From Microdochium bolleyi (lineage: Eukaryota; Ascomycota; Sordariomycetes; Xylariales; Microdochiaceae), in NCBI GenBank assembly GCA_001566295.1, contig KQ964247.1, positions 930,001-994,000 on the forward strand: 64,000 nucleotides of DNA, in the 5' to 3' direction. Under the pieces are notes generated by a model. The model did no database searches. It saw nothing but the letters and a program-made list of their open reading frames with translations, and was not told the origin of the DNA. Of the stretch, positions 10,212 to 23,000 are shown piece by piece; position 1 is the stretch's first letter; every line of letters begins with the position of its first letter. Position numbers and translations under genes: made by a program.

Positions 10212-11910
10212 GGCGGGGATTCGAAGTTGATGTCTGTCTATCCAAAAATGAAGAGATAGAAGATGTGATATGGATAGATAGAAGAAGCCGCCGAATAGAC
10301 AGTCTCGAAATGTTTCTCCGGATCGATGAAGCGGATGCTTTTACACAGGACTGTGTTTGCTTGCACACTCGGTTGCCGAGGCAGGCTCTCGCCAAGAAGT
10401 ATCAGGCCAAATAGCGAATGTGTTATTGATGATTATTGTAACAGAGCTCGTCGCACGAGCCTAGATGACGTCGTTGGTGGAACGGAAAAGCAAATACACA
10501 AGTGAAAGCCCAGGGCGGGAGAATGGACAAGATTGAGACAGAATACTTCCAGACAGAAAAACACGAGAGACTGCCCAGGCACGGCCAAGAAGGAGCAGGA
10601 AACAATGTTCATAAAGGGTCGCGGGGGGGAGCACAGCCAAGCGACCACGGCACCCTCGCCCAGCCGGCCTGTCTCCGGAGCTGATCGACCAGCATGAGAA
10701 GCAACCAACAGCAACTCACACCACGCTCGTATGCTGCTGCTGATGCGATGCCCAGACATGCATGCTGACGGAGTACCGCGCAGGGGTCCACCAGCCCGGG
10801 GGTGGTCGTGCGCGCCCAAAGGCCTCCCTACTCGGTCGCTCCAGAAGTGAAGTCTGGCTGTTGGCGCTGAAGCCTGCCTGGCCCTGCCAAGAGCTGCGGT
10901 TGTGTCGGCGGTGGAGTTTGTTCAGGGCGTCCAGGGCTCAAGGGGCACCAGAGGAGGTCAAAGAGGCAGAATCCTCCGGGTTTGTTTGGCGCGTGCAGCG
11001 ACTGGGACTCCATCGTGGCCGGGGCTGCTTTTGCGGCTTTGACCAGCCTGAGACGCTGGAGCCGCGGAGGGGGGAGACCCCTGACCCTGCACTGATCGTG
11101 GATGGGCGGTCAGGGGTAGAGGCAGGCCAGGGACCAGGGGCAACAGCCTTCTCGGTTCGTGCATGGGCAGTTGAGAACCGAACAGGGCGGCTATTGTGGT
11201 GTATATTACTATGTACAGGGCGGAAGTGTTATCGACATGATGCTTCATCGTAACCGTGAGCCAATGTCGTTCAACATTGAACACTGCTGTTTAGTTGTTG
11301 CTTGATGCCTCTTCCCATACGTATGGGTCAATCCGGTGCACATTTTTGACTCATTTTCGAACTCGAATCAGGGCTACAGTCCTACGTGCCTCTTCACCAC
11401 CCGGCGATACAGGGACGATCGCGTTGTCCTGCGCCCGAAACATGGTTGGAAACAACGGACCCCGCAACCTCTGGCAGCCCGGTGAACCACCCGAGGCTTG
11501 ACTACAATAATCTACACCCGCGACAGCCCCCAAGCGAACCTGGCAGAGACACCGGTGGCTCTGTCGTGATTATCAGCTATGAGCATGGCACTACATCTCT
11601 GTCCGCGAGACGAAGACCTCGTCCATAGCCAGCGTCATAGCTGCGAACAGCTCGTCGGCACAGTCTAGTTTGGCAAATTGCTCGTGGGTGCAACGCCGAG
11701 TCACAAGCTAGCAGTCTGATCCCACATGTCGAAAGTGATGCGTGTGCAAGTTTTCTTGGCTATGGCAATACTGCCTATCGTGTACAAACAGTGCCTTCCC
11801 CTAAAACGCCATGTCCATGTGCCCAGAACCCTAATCCAGATACTTGAAAGATAGAAAAGAACACATCGTGATACGGGCCCTGCTTTGGAGCGACCCTCTT
11901 GTCGTCCATC
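10212..11910. other. intergenic region upstream of chitin deacetylase
   Basis: About 1.7 kb between the deacetylase start and the stop of the HAM1-like gene. It should contain the deacetylase promoter and the HAM1-like 3' UTR. The longest open frame (10762-11253, plus) has no start context, no domain and no splice partner. No RNA gene or large repeat is seen. Confidence 0.45.
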
Positions 11911-14139
11911 TCAAGCAAGATTTTGCACATGGGTATTGAAGACGTCGTTCTTCCAGCCGCCAGCCTCAAACTCCTCCACGCGGTCCTTGGCTCTCTCCGC
12001 CTCCTCGTGCCAGATCTTGGTGATGCTTGCCGGTGTGTACACACCTTTGAACACACCTTTTCCGGGCTCGTCGACACCCACGCGCGTGTACAAGTCGGGA
12101 TCATCCTCTGGTGCCAAACGAGCAGCCACGGCCCGCACGAATGTCCAGATGTCGTTGGGGTTGGCAATGCGCGTAGCCCGGAGTCGCTCGCGAGCGTACA
12201 GCATCTCACGGTTCAAGAAGTGCAAGAGCTCGCTAATCGACTTCGCGAGCTGCACCTCCATAGTCACCTTGAGGATGGGGCACAGAAGGGGCTTGATTAG
12301 CCAGGCCAGCCATGCAAACTTGCTCTGCCGCAGCGTGTAATTGAGCTTGTGAACCTTGACGCGAACACCACGGAGCGTGAGGATCGACTCCATCCGCTCC
12401 TGGCAAATCTCGACCTCGAGATGAACGTCGATGCCGCGCTCATCCAAGGCAAAGCTCGCGATACCCATGTCGGAAAAGCGTAGGAAACCGGCATGCGTTT
12501 TAAACCAAAAGCCAAGCTCGTCCGCACGCAGGGAAAGACCATCGATCTTGATAAGCAGGAGGTTCTTGGTGCTGGTGAAAGTGCTGAACCTCGCTTTCCG
12601 GATCTGAATATCGTTGTAGTTCTCGATCTTGAGGCGATACGGGAGGAAGGATGTGTTGTTGATAGTCTTGCCGGGTTCAAGGATAAGATTCTCAAGCAAA
12701 AGATCGATGGCAGGAGTGGCAACCTCTAGACGGGGTATTGGCACATGCTGAATGGCTGAGATTGCCAAAGGGATGAACACGTTGAGCGCGTCGTGGAGCA
12801 GGTCAGTGTTGGCAACGACCTCGGCCGGGGAGATGACGCCAAAGATGCGGATAGTGGTGGTGGTAAGCTTGTGGATGTCGTCGTCTCGCACAACACTCTG
12901 AATCGTGACAGAGAGTTGTTCCAAGAGCTCATCCACATCTCTCTTCAGACTGCTCTCGTTTCCGACCTTGCGACCCTTCTCCCGTAGCTCTTGAAGTCTC
13001 TCCTCCGCATTGTTGAAGAACTCGGGGTCTGTCAGAAGCTTCTGCAGGCTGTCTGCGACGCTTTGTAGCAGGTCTTCGAACTCGGGGTCCTTCTCTTTGT
13101 GACTCATCACCTTGTTGAGCAGTTCCTCGCACTTGTCCCACTGTTCCTCGTCGCCAAAGGTCTTCACAAAGGCCCATAAGTTTTTCAGTGCGCGGTCCGC
13201 CTCCTGGTTCTCATGGACATCATTCTGGGCCACTTCTGCGATCTCCTGGGCTGCCCGGGAGTAGACGACAGCATAGCGCTTGATGAGAAGGCCGAGCACC
13301 GAAACAGAGTCTCTGTAGTCCTTGCGTTTCCGCAGGTTGAGCACAGTCTGCTGGATGCGTTTTAGCAGAGCCTGCCCTTCCTCGCCTGAGATCTTCTCCT
13401 TTGCGCTCTCCACTGTCGTCTTGGCAACCTCGCCGCCATGCTCGGCAACGACCTTCCCGACCTCTGCAAATTCTTCCTCGAGAGCTTCTGTGGACGGCGC
13501 CTTGCCATTCTGCTTCTTCTTGGGATTCGCAACGCTTGCCCGCTTCTGCTCCGATGGCTCAATCTGTTCTGCAGTCTCCTTGGCGGCGTCGCTGAGTGCA
13601 AGTGCAGAGTCACGGAAGATCTCACGGCCGACGACGTTCAGGTCGTCGAGGAACCTCCTGAAGTCAGGGTTCGTGATAAGGAGGGAGCCCACGGTGCGCA
13701 GGCTCTGGTAAGCCGCTGCAGTGTCGGCCTTGACTTTGGTCTTCTTCGCCCGGGCGGCGAGGTCGTCGACATCGACAGAGATGCGGCTCTTGGCCAGGTA
13801 CCAGATGAGGTCCTGGATCTGGTCGCCGCTGTTCTTGTGCTGCAGCAAGGCGATGAACTGCTCGAGCCAGAGCTTGACGAGACGGACGAGTCTGCGGCCG
13901 CTATCGGACAGATCAGGATTGTCCGGGTTGAGTACGTCGGCGGCAAGGAGGGTCCGGAGGTTGATAATGGCCTGCTCGGTAGTTGGCATGTAGCCCTGGG
14001 CGAGGGCGCGGAACATCTGATAGCTGTGGAGCTTGCGGTAGAGCTCGCGCTGGAGATGCGTCTCCTGCTCATACTGAGGCAGGAGAGGCTCCCGCTCGGC
14101 ATCAGAGCCTCTGCGGCCCCAGCCGAAACACGAAGACAT
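11911..14139 (-). CDS. HAM1-like / BPI-fold protein
   Basis: Single-exon protein of 742 residues. The N-terminus (SCFGWGR, then EREPLLPQYEQET) and the conserved blocks AIINLRTLLAADVLNPDNPDL and IQDLIWYLAKSRISVD match fungal proteins annotated as HAM1-like (Pfam HAM1_N and HAM1_C), often described as bactericidal/permeability-increasing-like. The C-terminal half, with IKIDGLSLRADELGFWFKTH and DVHLEVEI, has the alternating strand pattern of such lipid-binding folds. The molecular role is unknown. Family links to hyphal fusion come from the name and are not shown here. The middle is helical and charged (residues ~190-420). I chose the ATG at 14139, not the in-frame ATG at 14184, because homologous N-termini start at the SCFG block. 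The earlier ATG would add 15 residues. Confidence 0.82.
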   Translation of the reverse strand: MSSCFGWGRRGSDAEREPLLPQYEQETHLQRELYRKLHSYQMFRALAQGYMPTTEQAIINLRTLLAADVLNPDNPDLSDSGRRLVRLVKLWLEQFIALLQHKNSGDQIQDLIWYLAKSRISVDVDDLAARAKKTKVKADTAAAYQSLRTVGSLLITNPDFRRFLDDLNVVGREIFRDSALALSDAAKETAEQIEPSEQKRASVANPKKKQNGKAPSTEALEEEFAEVGKVVAEHGGEVAKTTVESAKEKISGEEGQALLKRIQQTVLNLRKRKDYRDSVSVLGLLIKRYAVVYSRAAQEIAEVAQNDVHENQEADRALKNLWAFVKTFGDEEQWDKCEELLNKVMSHKEKDPEFEDLLQSVADSLQKLLTDPEFFNNAEERLQELREKGRKVGNESSLKRDVDELLEQLSVTIQSVVRDDDIHKLTTTTIRIFGVISPAEVVANTDLLHDALNVFIPLAISAIQHVPIPRLEVATPAIDLLLENLILEPGKTINNTSFLPYRLKIENYNDIQIRKARFSTFTSTKNLLLIKIDGLSLRADELGFWFKTHAGFLRFSDMGIASFALDERGIDVHLEVEICQERMESILTLRGVRVKVHKLNYTLRQSKFAWLAWLIKPLLCPILKVTMEVQLAKSISELLHFLNREMLYARERLRATRIANPNDIWTFVRAVAARLAPEDDPDLYTRVGVDEPGKGVFKGVYTPASITKIWHEEAERAKDRVEEFEAGGWKNDVFNTHVQNLA

Positions 14140-15527
14140 GATGGGCGGTACGGTGGAGTGAAGCACGGAAGCCAAAGCAGACAATGCTGCAACTGGTGAT
14201 GCCTAATCGTGCAAGCTCGTGCGAGCTGCGGTGCGCGCCGAGGATTGTCAGGTATGCAACTGCAAAAAGATTCGTGTGGATCAAATGCTCTCAATGATGT
14301 GCACAGCAAAATGGGATGGGCATTGAGCGACCGGACAATTCCAAAGCCTTTTGGTGGTCGAGTTGCGAGGACTCTGCAGTTATTAGCTGTCGCGCTCTGA
14401 GAGTACGCGTCAATCATGGTGACGTCAGGATGTGTGCTCCCGGAGCTGTTTCTGAGCTTCCGCCCCGGCCGAGCGAGCTAAGGCACTTAAGCTCGTGGGG
14501 ATGACCCGGGAGTGGAGTGTTTGCTCCTCGCTAGTGAGAGATCCCCAGCTCCTAGCACAGCGCGCCATAGGCAATGGCGTACGAGTTAGTAACCAAAAGC
14601 TCCGCTTGACGACTAGGCACTCACCCAAGCTCGCCAAGAAGCATCTCGATCGTGATTCCCAGCCGAGATCGTGCGGGGTGCGGTGCGCCAGAGCAGAGTA
14701 GTGCGGCTTCACAAACTGGTTTTGGTCCAGCGTGTGCTGACGCTAAGAGTACCGCTTGTGCATGTCCACAGTCCTCCTCGAAGCCGAGGCGGGGCGAACT
14801 TCAGCGCCGCGGGCACTGCCGCATGATCACTGTTTACTTGATATCTATGGGACCCAGCGGAGAGAACAAATGGTTTCCATTGTTATTATTATTAAGCTGC
14901 GAGTCTCGATGTGATCATACTTCGCGCGCTCGTGAACACAGAAAGCAATCCCTTTCGTTGCTGTGGTAGCCAATACAGGCCGAACAAGCCTTGGGGTTTG
15001 TATCGTGCCCGATCATAGCTACGCCATCCAGGTCCTTGCCGCTAGCAAAGTTGTCTCTACGTTGAACTACCCACACGGTCAAAAATCGACCACCGCCCGG
15101 CCCATGCGTAAAGGGCTGTCTTTTCTTTTTTTTCTTCTCCTTGAGGTGGTCGCCAGCCTTCCCGTCCCTTGGTCCGTTCATTCATGGCCTGGATTGGGCT
15201 CGGTGAACCACTGAGGACAGGATTGGACGAGACGAGCAGCTCCCAGAAGGCGTATCGCCTCTATACCAAGGTTATTTTGGGGGGGGGGGGGGGCGTATCA
15301 TGAACACTCTTTGGAGAAGGCAATTCCAAGATGAGAGCCTGTGGCTCAGTTGTTGCTGGGCAATGACCCTCAAATATTCACCGTGCGCCGCTCGCAATGC
15401 CGCATGCACAAATATCTTACTCCAGAAGGATGAGGAGCAGTGGGGAGGGAAGGGAGGGGTGCTGAGGACCATGCTTGCCGCATGGACTAGCATGTGTAAC
15501 CTGCCTAGTAAGAGATCGCTCCAAAGT
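14140..15527. other. intergenic spacer with G15 tract
   Basis: About 1.4 kb between the HAM1-like start and the stop of the Red1-like gene, both on the minus strand. It contains the HAM1-like promoter and the 3' UTR of the other gene. A run of 15 G lies at 15279-15293. No open frame here has recognisable content. Confidence 0.45.
15279..15293. repeat. homopolymer G15
   Basis: Fifteen consecutive G bases, about 235 bases downstream of the Red1-like stop on the minus strand. Such tracts can form quadruplexes and are prone to sequencing length error. Confidence 0.95.
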
Positions 15528-18500
15528 TTAGAGCTGAACGCCATTGAGAGGCAGGATTTTGGACTTGTCGGCCAAGAAATCTGCTCGATACTGGACAATG
15601 GCCTTGGTGATACGATCAAAGTCCTTAACCTTGTTGACCTTCAGTTCCTGCAATGTCTTTCTAAGACCGGCAATGAACTGGATCTTGGTTTCGCCGCTGA
15701 ACATATCTGCGGACCCCAGCTGTGTGATAATATCGCCGTCTACGATGACATGGCCGCAAGTCAGTGTTGCAAAGGTGACGCCGCCACAGAAAGATAAGCG
15801 AAGATATGAGAAACATGAAGGAATGGAGATCGCTCAAACTCACCGGGAAGCACCATTTTCCGGAAGTGCTGATATTCACATTCGGGGTCGGGGCATTCCT
15901 GCCCGTCCGACTCTGATGGGCAAAGCATTTGCTCCACGTCGATTTTCGAACTGTAGGTCAGTGACTTTAGGCCCCCAGGCACTTTGTCCAGGAAAGTAGG
16001 ATGGAAACGATATGCGCGGAAGTATCCCAAGGGACTGTGATACGAGGAGAAGCTTTCTGTTGCATCGTCGACATGATCGTTGACCTGTGTCGCTGTTAGT
16101 CTTTCCTTGCTGTATGGATATGGAAAGTTTGCTGTTGCTATATTCACGCTTTGCTGCTCCGAGTCCTCTTGAATGGCCACTTGCTGGGCTTCTAGGTTCC
16201 GTACATCGTCAGGTTCAACGGCCGCGTTGTCCTTCAGCGTCTCGGTGGCCGAGGATGATGAGGGACAGGCTGCCGCAGCGTCGTAGCCCTGTGTCTTATT
16301 CACTGACGTGACTTTGACCTGTGCAGCATCGTGATCCTTTGGCGAGGTAGACGTCTCGTCCTCTGGAACCGGCTCGATTAGCGGCCCAGCCTCCACAGCG
16401 GCTTCCATAGACTGATCGCTGTCTGAGTCCTCGCTGTCGTCATCGTCAGCACTCATAGATATGTCATCGTCCTCATCAGTGCCATCGCGGTCTTCCTCGG
16501 TAGAAATTTCCATTGAAGTGGGGCCCCCTTGGGAGCTGTGAGACGCAGCTTCTTCGGTCGAGGGTTCCGCGTCCTGATGTGTAGAAATACTGGATCTCTG
16601 AGACTCGTGTTGATTTGGCTCATCTTGGTAAAGCTCAACGACATCGGTATTCGAGGTTGCCTCAATTCCCGCAGAGACTGTGGCGGGATTCGTGGAAGCT
16701 TTCTGAGCTTGTTCAAGGTCGTTTTGTTGAATATTCGTACTTTCGCTGGATAATGGTTGTCCTATTCATTGCAGTCAGGAATCAATTCGCTCGAAACTAG
16801 TTGATCTTAAGCATGTTGACATACTCGTTGGCGCTGCGTCTTCTACTGGAGACTGCAGCCGCGAAGCCGTATTTGGCTCGCTACCTGCGTTATTGTCGAA
16901 ATGTTCCATCTCAGACGACAATTTTTGCTTTTGAGCAAGAGCATCCTGGATTTCAAGCTCGAGCCTCGCTGCTTCAGCAACGATTGTTTTGAGCTTTTCT
17001 TGCTTAGCTCGCAAGTCTGATTCTACGAGCAGAAGCTCAACAGACATGACCCTGCCATCTCGTACATGATTTTGCTGCTGTGGTTCTCGTCTCAGTTTCG
17101 AAAGCTTGGGCAAGGCAAGTCCCATGGCGTTGCTTGGCATACTTGGTGACTGCGGACTCGATGGTTCCGTCTGGACTGGTGTTTTGCCCGTCTTCTTGGC
17201 CTCCGCCTCGGCGATCCTGCGCCTCATTTCCTCGATCTTGCCACGCAATAAGTGCAGTTTGCCTCTGCCCTCGGGTGCTGGCGCTGTGGAGGCACGCTCC
17301 GCTGCCGGCTGAGCCACTGCTTCTCCCGACTGTGTCATGTGTAAGCCTCCTGTCGTGGCAGGGGTGTTGTCGTTATGGCTTGAGGCATAATCCTCTTGCT
17401 CGTCTGTGGGCGACCCAATTTCCATCTCAACATCATCGTCCTCATCTTCATCACTAACGTCAATGATCAACGTGTCCTGAGTCCTAGTTCTTTTCAAGCT
17501 TCCATCAAGGTAACTCGGGTAATTGTCAAAATCGGAGGCAACAGGCCGTTTTAGTGCGCGGACAGATTCGGTTGCAGGCATGATTGATCGTGCAAGGGAC
17601 TCTGCCGTGGTCTTGCTTTGGGCTTCCCGTGTGGGTTCTGAGGATTGGCCAGCTAGTGGCAATGTTGGAATCGGTGGTGTAGGGTTGAGAGGATGACCCT
17701 TGTCCGCTGACTGCAATGGTTCGGATGCAGTCTCGTCCTTTACAGCCACAGCAGCTGTGGCAGCAAGTCGATCAGCCGCCGCCTTCTCCTGTGTTTTTTT
17801 GAGAGCAGCGAGCTTCTGGTGCAGGAGAGCGTTAGTCTCTGCCCGTGTTTTGACCTTCGCAGTCGCTGCCACAGCGACTTTGGCGACTGGAGGTTCAGAC
17901 ACAGCCATGGTTGTGCTCGGCTTCTGGGCTTTCGCTGCAAGCTTTCTTGCGATCTTGTCCTTGCGCTCCTCTGCAGCTGATTTTGCAGACCGTAACTGTG
18001 GTTGCTTATCCTCGCTAACGTGGCCCTCGGACAAAGGGTCCTGGCCGGAAACTTTGTTCACGCGAGGCTTGCCCGAGACTCCGCCATCTTTCGCGTTGTT
18101 TGTATTCGCCGCGCCATTTGAGCTGCTCGCGACTTCGGAAACACCACTGGCACGTCGGGCCGCGGGTTGGGTTGATTTGGTGGCTGGCGTAGCAAGCCCC
18201 AGCTCTTTGAACAACGCGTTCACGACGTTCTCGTCGAAGCCCTCGTCAATGTAGTTTTGATACCGGACCTTGAGCGGCCAAAGAGCCAGGATGGCCTCCT
18301 GAGCTTTTTTCTTCGCTTCGGCGATCATTGGTGCATTATCATTTCTCGCCATAGGAATCCCCGGCACCGCTGAGGGCCCTTGAGTGGTGGCAGCGTTCTG
18401 CGGCGGCGAGTATGAACCCGAACCAACAGAGTGGTTAAGACTTGGTTCCCATTCTTCGTCCGCAGACGAGACCCGCCTCGCAGTATCGTCAGCTGCGTCT

Positions 18501-19021
18501 AGTCGTGGTGTGTTGTTGTCGTATATCGATGAGTCGTCTGCGTCGCCTATACTTCCACGGCCTTGTGTCGAGTTGGCAGACCGGACTTTGTCGCTCTGGT
18601 CCTTTGGCTCATAGAGGTCTTCGAATTCTTCAAATTCACCTTCGCTGAGCTCCGGGGGGTGATTCGGAATCTCGGGCGCGCGTGATAGTGGGATCTTTGC
18701 TGTCAGTGATGCCCAGTCTGACTGAGATGTCACATTCGTATGTGTGCGCTCGAGGTCGTTGGAAGCCTGCCGAGGCTGGAAGTGTGCAAGCGCGCCTCGT
18801 CCAGACTGGCTTGGAGCCGGTGGGGAGCCGAATGCGAGTCCGGGAATCATGTTGAAGCTATGCGCGGCGCTGTTATTCGTCAAGTTTTGCATGCTCATGT
18901 TCAGGCCCGGCGGTGAGCTCATGCTGAAGGAGGAAGCAGCAGTCATGTTGAGCGAAGACTGCTGTCGCTCGTGGCTTGCGTTTCCTTGGGCAGCCATGCC
19001 GGGTATATGATTTCTTGACAT
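15528..19021 (-). CDS. Red1/ZFC3H1-type zinc-finger protein
   Basis: Three exons on the minus strand (19021-16825, 16761-15844, 15739-15528) give 1108 residues. Most of the protein is disordered and Ser/Thr/Ala-rich. Two helical segments lie near residues ~600-710, and acidic stretches occur at ~520-540 and ~810-840. The C-terminus holds the diagnostic element C1013-x8-C1022-x4-C1027-x3-H1031, matching the fungal zf-C3H1 domain (Pfam PF10650). It is followed by a conserved tail after the last intron (DIITQLGSADMFSGE). Fission yeast Red1 and human ZFC3H1 share this domain. They act in nuclear RNA surveillance by linking the Mtr4-type helicase to exosome-mediated decay. That role is inferred from the domain, since the disordered part cannot be aligned by eye. 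The gene is divergent from the myosin gene across ~1 kb. Confidence 0.82.
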
Positions 19022-20018
19022 GCTGAAGAGCAGGTCCGGGGGGGAGGCCGTCGTGGCGGTTTTGTTATCCGGAGATTCTGCGTTGCGCTCTCAGGGCAGG
19101 GACGCGCGCGTTGGAGGATGATTCGTTTGTGCCATTCGCTACACCATCGGGACGTCGCGGCGCTTGTCGTGACAGGCCGCAGCTGTGTCGTGCAGTGGAT
19201 GGCAGTCGCGACTTGTTTTGGCCAACAGAGAATGGAGAAGGCGCGAACAGTTACTGAGCAGTGATCGGATGCGTGCGACACTGCCAGAGTTCTTTGATCT
19301 TCGTCCAACGTTCGAATCGGCCTTGATGGAATTTGAGTGGGGACAAGAGGATGGGACGGTGGTGTCGCAGGGACATTGGTTATTCTCCAAAGCGAGACAT
19401 GCAAGTAAAGGGCGGCAGACGCGAAAGCGCAGCGCGCGAAGGCCGGCGCGGCTGGGGTCGACCGACTCAGTAAAGCAGGATGAACGGGCGGCGGCCTACC
19501 GCACTGGGCCCACTTCCAAGGCCACCGCCGAGCCATTCACAAGGCACCACTCCGCCATTGTTTACTTTGTCCTTGCCGTTGCTGGGTCCTGGCACCCTGC
19601 CCGCATGTCAACACCCACCGCTCGGGTCGTCAACGATAGTTATTGCATCACCACCGCTTGCGATTCATAACAGTTCCCGTGGCACCTGCGACGCTTCACT
19701 TTCCTGATCTCGGGGTCTTCCCATTGTTCTCCCCAGAGCCGGCTCTTTTCATCTGTTGCCCTTCCCACTTCTCCCAACTCACCTCAGGCGCTGGCTTGGT
19801 GGCATCAGCGACAACACGGCTGCGAAGCACCGCAGGAACGGGCGTCACGAGCTCTGGCAAACATAATACGACCAATCGATCCTCATGGCTCAAGGCTCCG
19901 TCGCCTGATACGGAAGCAACAACTCACAAGCACGCGTGCCGTAGGGCAACACTCGACAGCAGCACACCATTGCTGCTGATTGCCCCTCACACCACGTCGC
20001 TCGTCACGGTCAGGCAGT
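19022..20018. promoter_or_regulatory. divergent promoter region, Red1-like / myosin II
   Basis: A 997-base spacer between the start codons of the minus-strand Red1-like gene and the plus-strand myosin gene. It must carry both promoters and 5' UTRs. The myosin-proximal half (19690-19790) is pyrimidine-rich (CTTTCCTGATCTC, CCCACTTCTCCC), which fits a transcription start zone. I cannot assign factor sites. Confidence 0.5.
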
Positions 20019-23000
20019 ATGTCGCAGCGGCGCAATCCATTTGCCCGTATGGGCTCGCCTTCGGCCACTCCAGCTCCCGGCACCCCCGAAAGACCAAAAT
20101 CAGCCGTGTTCACACAGTCCCCTCTCTCAGGGGCACGGTCACCGCCACCACAGAATGTTCCTTCACATACTCGAGGCCAGAGCCAGAGTACAATGGGTGT
20201 CGTCCTAGCTCCGACAACCAGCACCTCCAGGCACTACAGAGAGGGTTCGAAAGGAGTCAGCATACCGTCTGGAACGTTTGCGCCAGCCTTCATCAAGACA
20301 GAAGACATGAGGCGCAGTATCGACGTTGTCAAGGGTATCGAGGGCGAGAATGACTTCTCTGGCAAAAGATACGTCTGGCTCCGCGACCCCGAGACAGCCT
20401 TTGTGAAGGGGTGGGTGGTCGAAGAACTTGGTGGTGGGAAGCTGCTTGTGCAATGTGATGATGGCACAGTAAGTAGTGTTCTATGACACGCCACAAGCTG
20501 GTTGCAGCCATGCTCCGTTCTAACAAGATCATTAGCAACGCGAGGTAGAGGCCGAAACGGTCGATAAGGTCAATCCTGCAAAGTTCGAGAAAGCCGACGA
20601 CATGGCCGAGCTCACCCACCTCAACGAGGCGTCCGTCGTCCACAACCTACACATGCGCTACCAGTCCGACCTTATCTACACATACTCGGGGCTGTTCCTT
20701 GTCACAATCAATCCGTATTGTCCACTACCCATATACACGAACGAGTACATCAACATGTACCGGGGTCGTAACCGTGAAGACGCGAAACCTCATATATTCG
20801 CAATGGCGGACGAAGCCTTCCGCAACCTTGTCGAGGAAGGGACGAACCAGAGCATCCTGGTGACAGGAGAGTCTGGTGCAGGCAAGACAGAAAACACGAA
20901 GAAGGTCATCCAGTATCTTGCGGCGGTCTCTCAGTCTGAATCACCAGTCAAGAACCGAGGCCAGAACTCGAATCTCTCCCAACAGATCTTGCGCGCCAAC
21001 CCTATCCTCGAAGCCTTTGGAAATGCTCAGACGGTCCGGAACAACAACTCATCGAGATTCGGAAAATTCATCCGGATAGAGTTCTCACGAACTGGCACAA
21101 TATCGGGTGCATTCATTGACTGGTATCTTCTGGAAAAGTCCAGAGTCGTCCGCATAAACGCTCAAGAGCGCAACTACCACATCTTCTACCAGCTGCTGAA
21201 GGGCGCAGATGCGACAATTAAGAGGGAGTTCCTGCTTGAAGGCCTGTCCATGGACGACTTCGCGTACACCCGGGACGGCCATGACACAATAGCGGGCGTC
21301 TCGGATCGCGAAGAATGGGAATCACTCATGGAGGCCTTTCATGTGATGGGCTTCTCTGCCCAAGACCAACTTGCCATCCTGCGAACTGTGGCCGCTGTCT
21401 TGCACCTTGGCAACATTAGCGTTGTGAAGGAAAGCCGCATGGCAGACCAGGCTCGTCTTGCGCCTGACGCGAAAGCTGTAGCTGCCAGAGCCTGCAAGCT
21501 TTTGGGAGTCCCCCTTGAGCCATTCTTGCAAGGCCTCCTTCATCCAAAGGTGAAGGCTGGTAGGGAATGGGTCGAGAAGGTGCAGACACCAGACCAAGTT
21601 CGTCTAGGTCTTGACGCGCTGGCCAAGGGCATCTACGAGAGAGGTTTCGGCGATCTGGTCACCCGAATCAATCGCCAACTCGACAAGACCGGCATGGGCA
21701 TGGACGACTCGCACTTCATCGGAGTTCTGGATATCGCTGGTTTCGAGATCTTCGAGGAGAACAGCTTTGAGCAGCTTTGCATCAACTACACGAACGAGAA
21801 GCTTCAGCAGTTCTTCAATCACCACATGTTTGTTCTGGAGCAAGAAGAGTACGCGCGGGAACAGATCGAGTGGCAATTCATTGACTTTGGCCGCGACCTT
21901 CAGCCAACGATCGACCTGATTGAGCTATCAAACCCCATCGGTATCTTCTCCTGCCTAGACGAAGATTGCGTCATGCCCAAAGCCACCGACAAGTCGTTCA
22001 CTGAAAAACTCAATTCGCTTTGGGACAAGAAGTCGACCAAGTACAGGCCTACCAGGCCTGGCACGCAGCAGGGTTTCATTCTTACCCATTATGCCGCTGC
22101 CGTTGAATATTCCACAACTGGCTGGCTCGAGAAGAACAAGGATCCGCTGAATGACAACATTACTCGGCTCCTCGCTGCCTCCACGGACAAACACATTGCA
22201 AACCTCTTCGCAGACTGTGCCGAGGCTGACGATGACAGCGTCTCCACCCGCAGCCGTGTCAAGAAAGGGCTCTTCCGGACAGTGGCACAAAGGCATAAGG
22301 AACAGCTCTCAAGCCTGATGGCGCAGCTGCATTCGACGCATCCGCATTTCGTGCGTTGCATCCTGCCCAACCACAAGAAGAAACCGAAGCTCTTCAGCGG
22401 ACCTCTGGTGCTTGACCAGCTTCGTTGCAATGGTGTACTTGAGGGCATCCGCATCGCTCGAACAGGTTTCCCCAACAGGCTGCCCTTTGCCGAGTTCCGC
22501 CAGCGGTATGAGGTTCTCTGCAAGAACATGCCCAAGGGCTACCTCGAGGGCCAGGCAGCGGCTGCACTCATGCTTGACAAGCTCAGCCTCGACAAATCTC
22601 TGTACCGTGTTGGCCTTACGAAGGTATTCTTCCGTGCCGGAGTCTTGGCTGAGCTTGAGGAGCAGCGCGATGCGCTCATTAGCGAGATCATGGCACGGTT
22701 TCAGGCAGTAGCTCGTGGCTACATCCGCCGTCGGAGTGCCTTCAAAAAGCTGTACAGAACCGAAGCTACCCGTGTGATCCAGCGCAACTTCAACGTGTAC
22801 CTTGACCTCTCGGACAACCCCTGGTGGCAACTATTGATCAAAATGAAGCCACTCCTAGGTGCAACACGTACCGCCATAGAAGTCAAGCGCCGAGACGAGG
22901 AGATTCGCCAGCTCAACGAGAAAATGCGACTTGAGTCCGAGAACCGGAACCGCCTCGAGGAGGAGAGACGTAATTGTCACACAGAGCTGATCAGGACGCA

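Noticed and set aside
10762..11253. 163-codon open frame upstream of the chitin deacetylase gene
   Set aside because: Trp/Arg/Gly-rich with overlapping open frames on the other strand, no domain; typical of GC-rich intergenic DNA.
13438..14199. 253-codon open frame antisense to the HAM1-like gene
   Set aside because: Composition (Leu, Val, Glu, Gly) is the mirror of the sense coding strand, and the sense protein has clear family matches.
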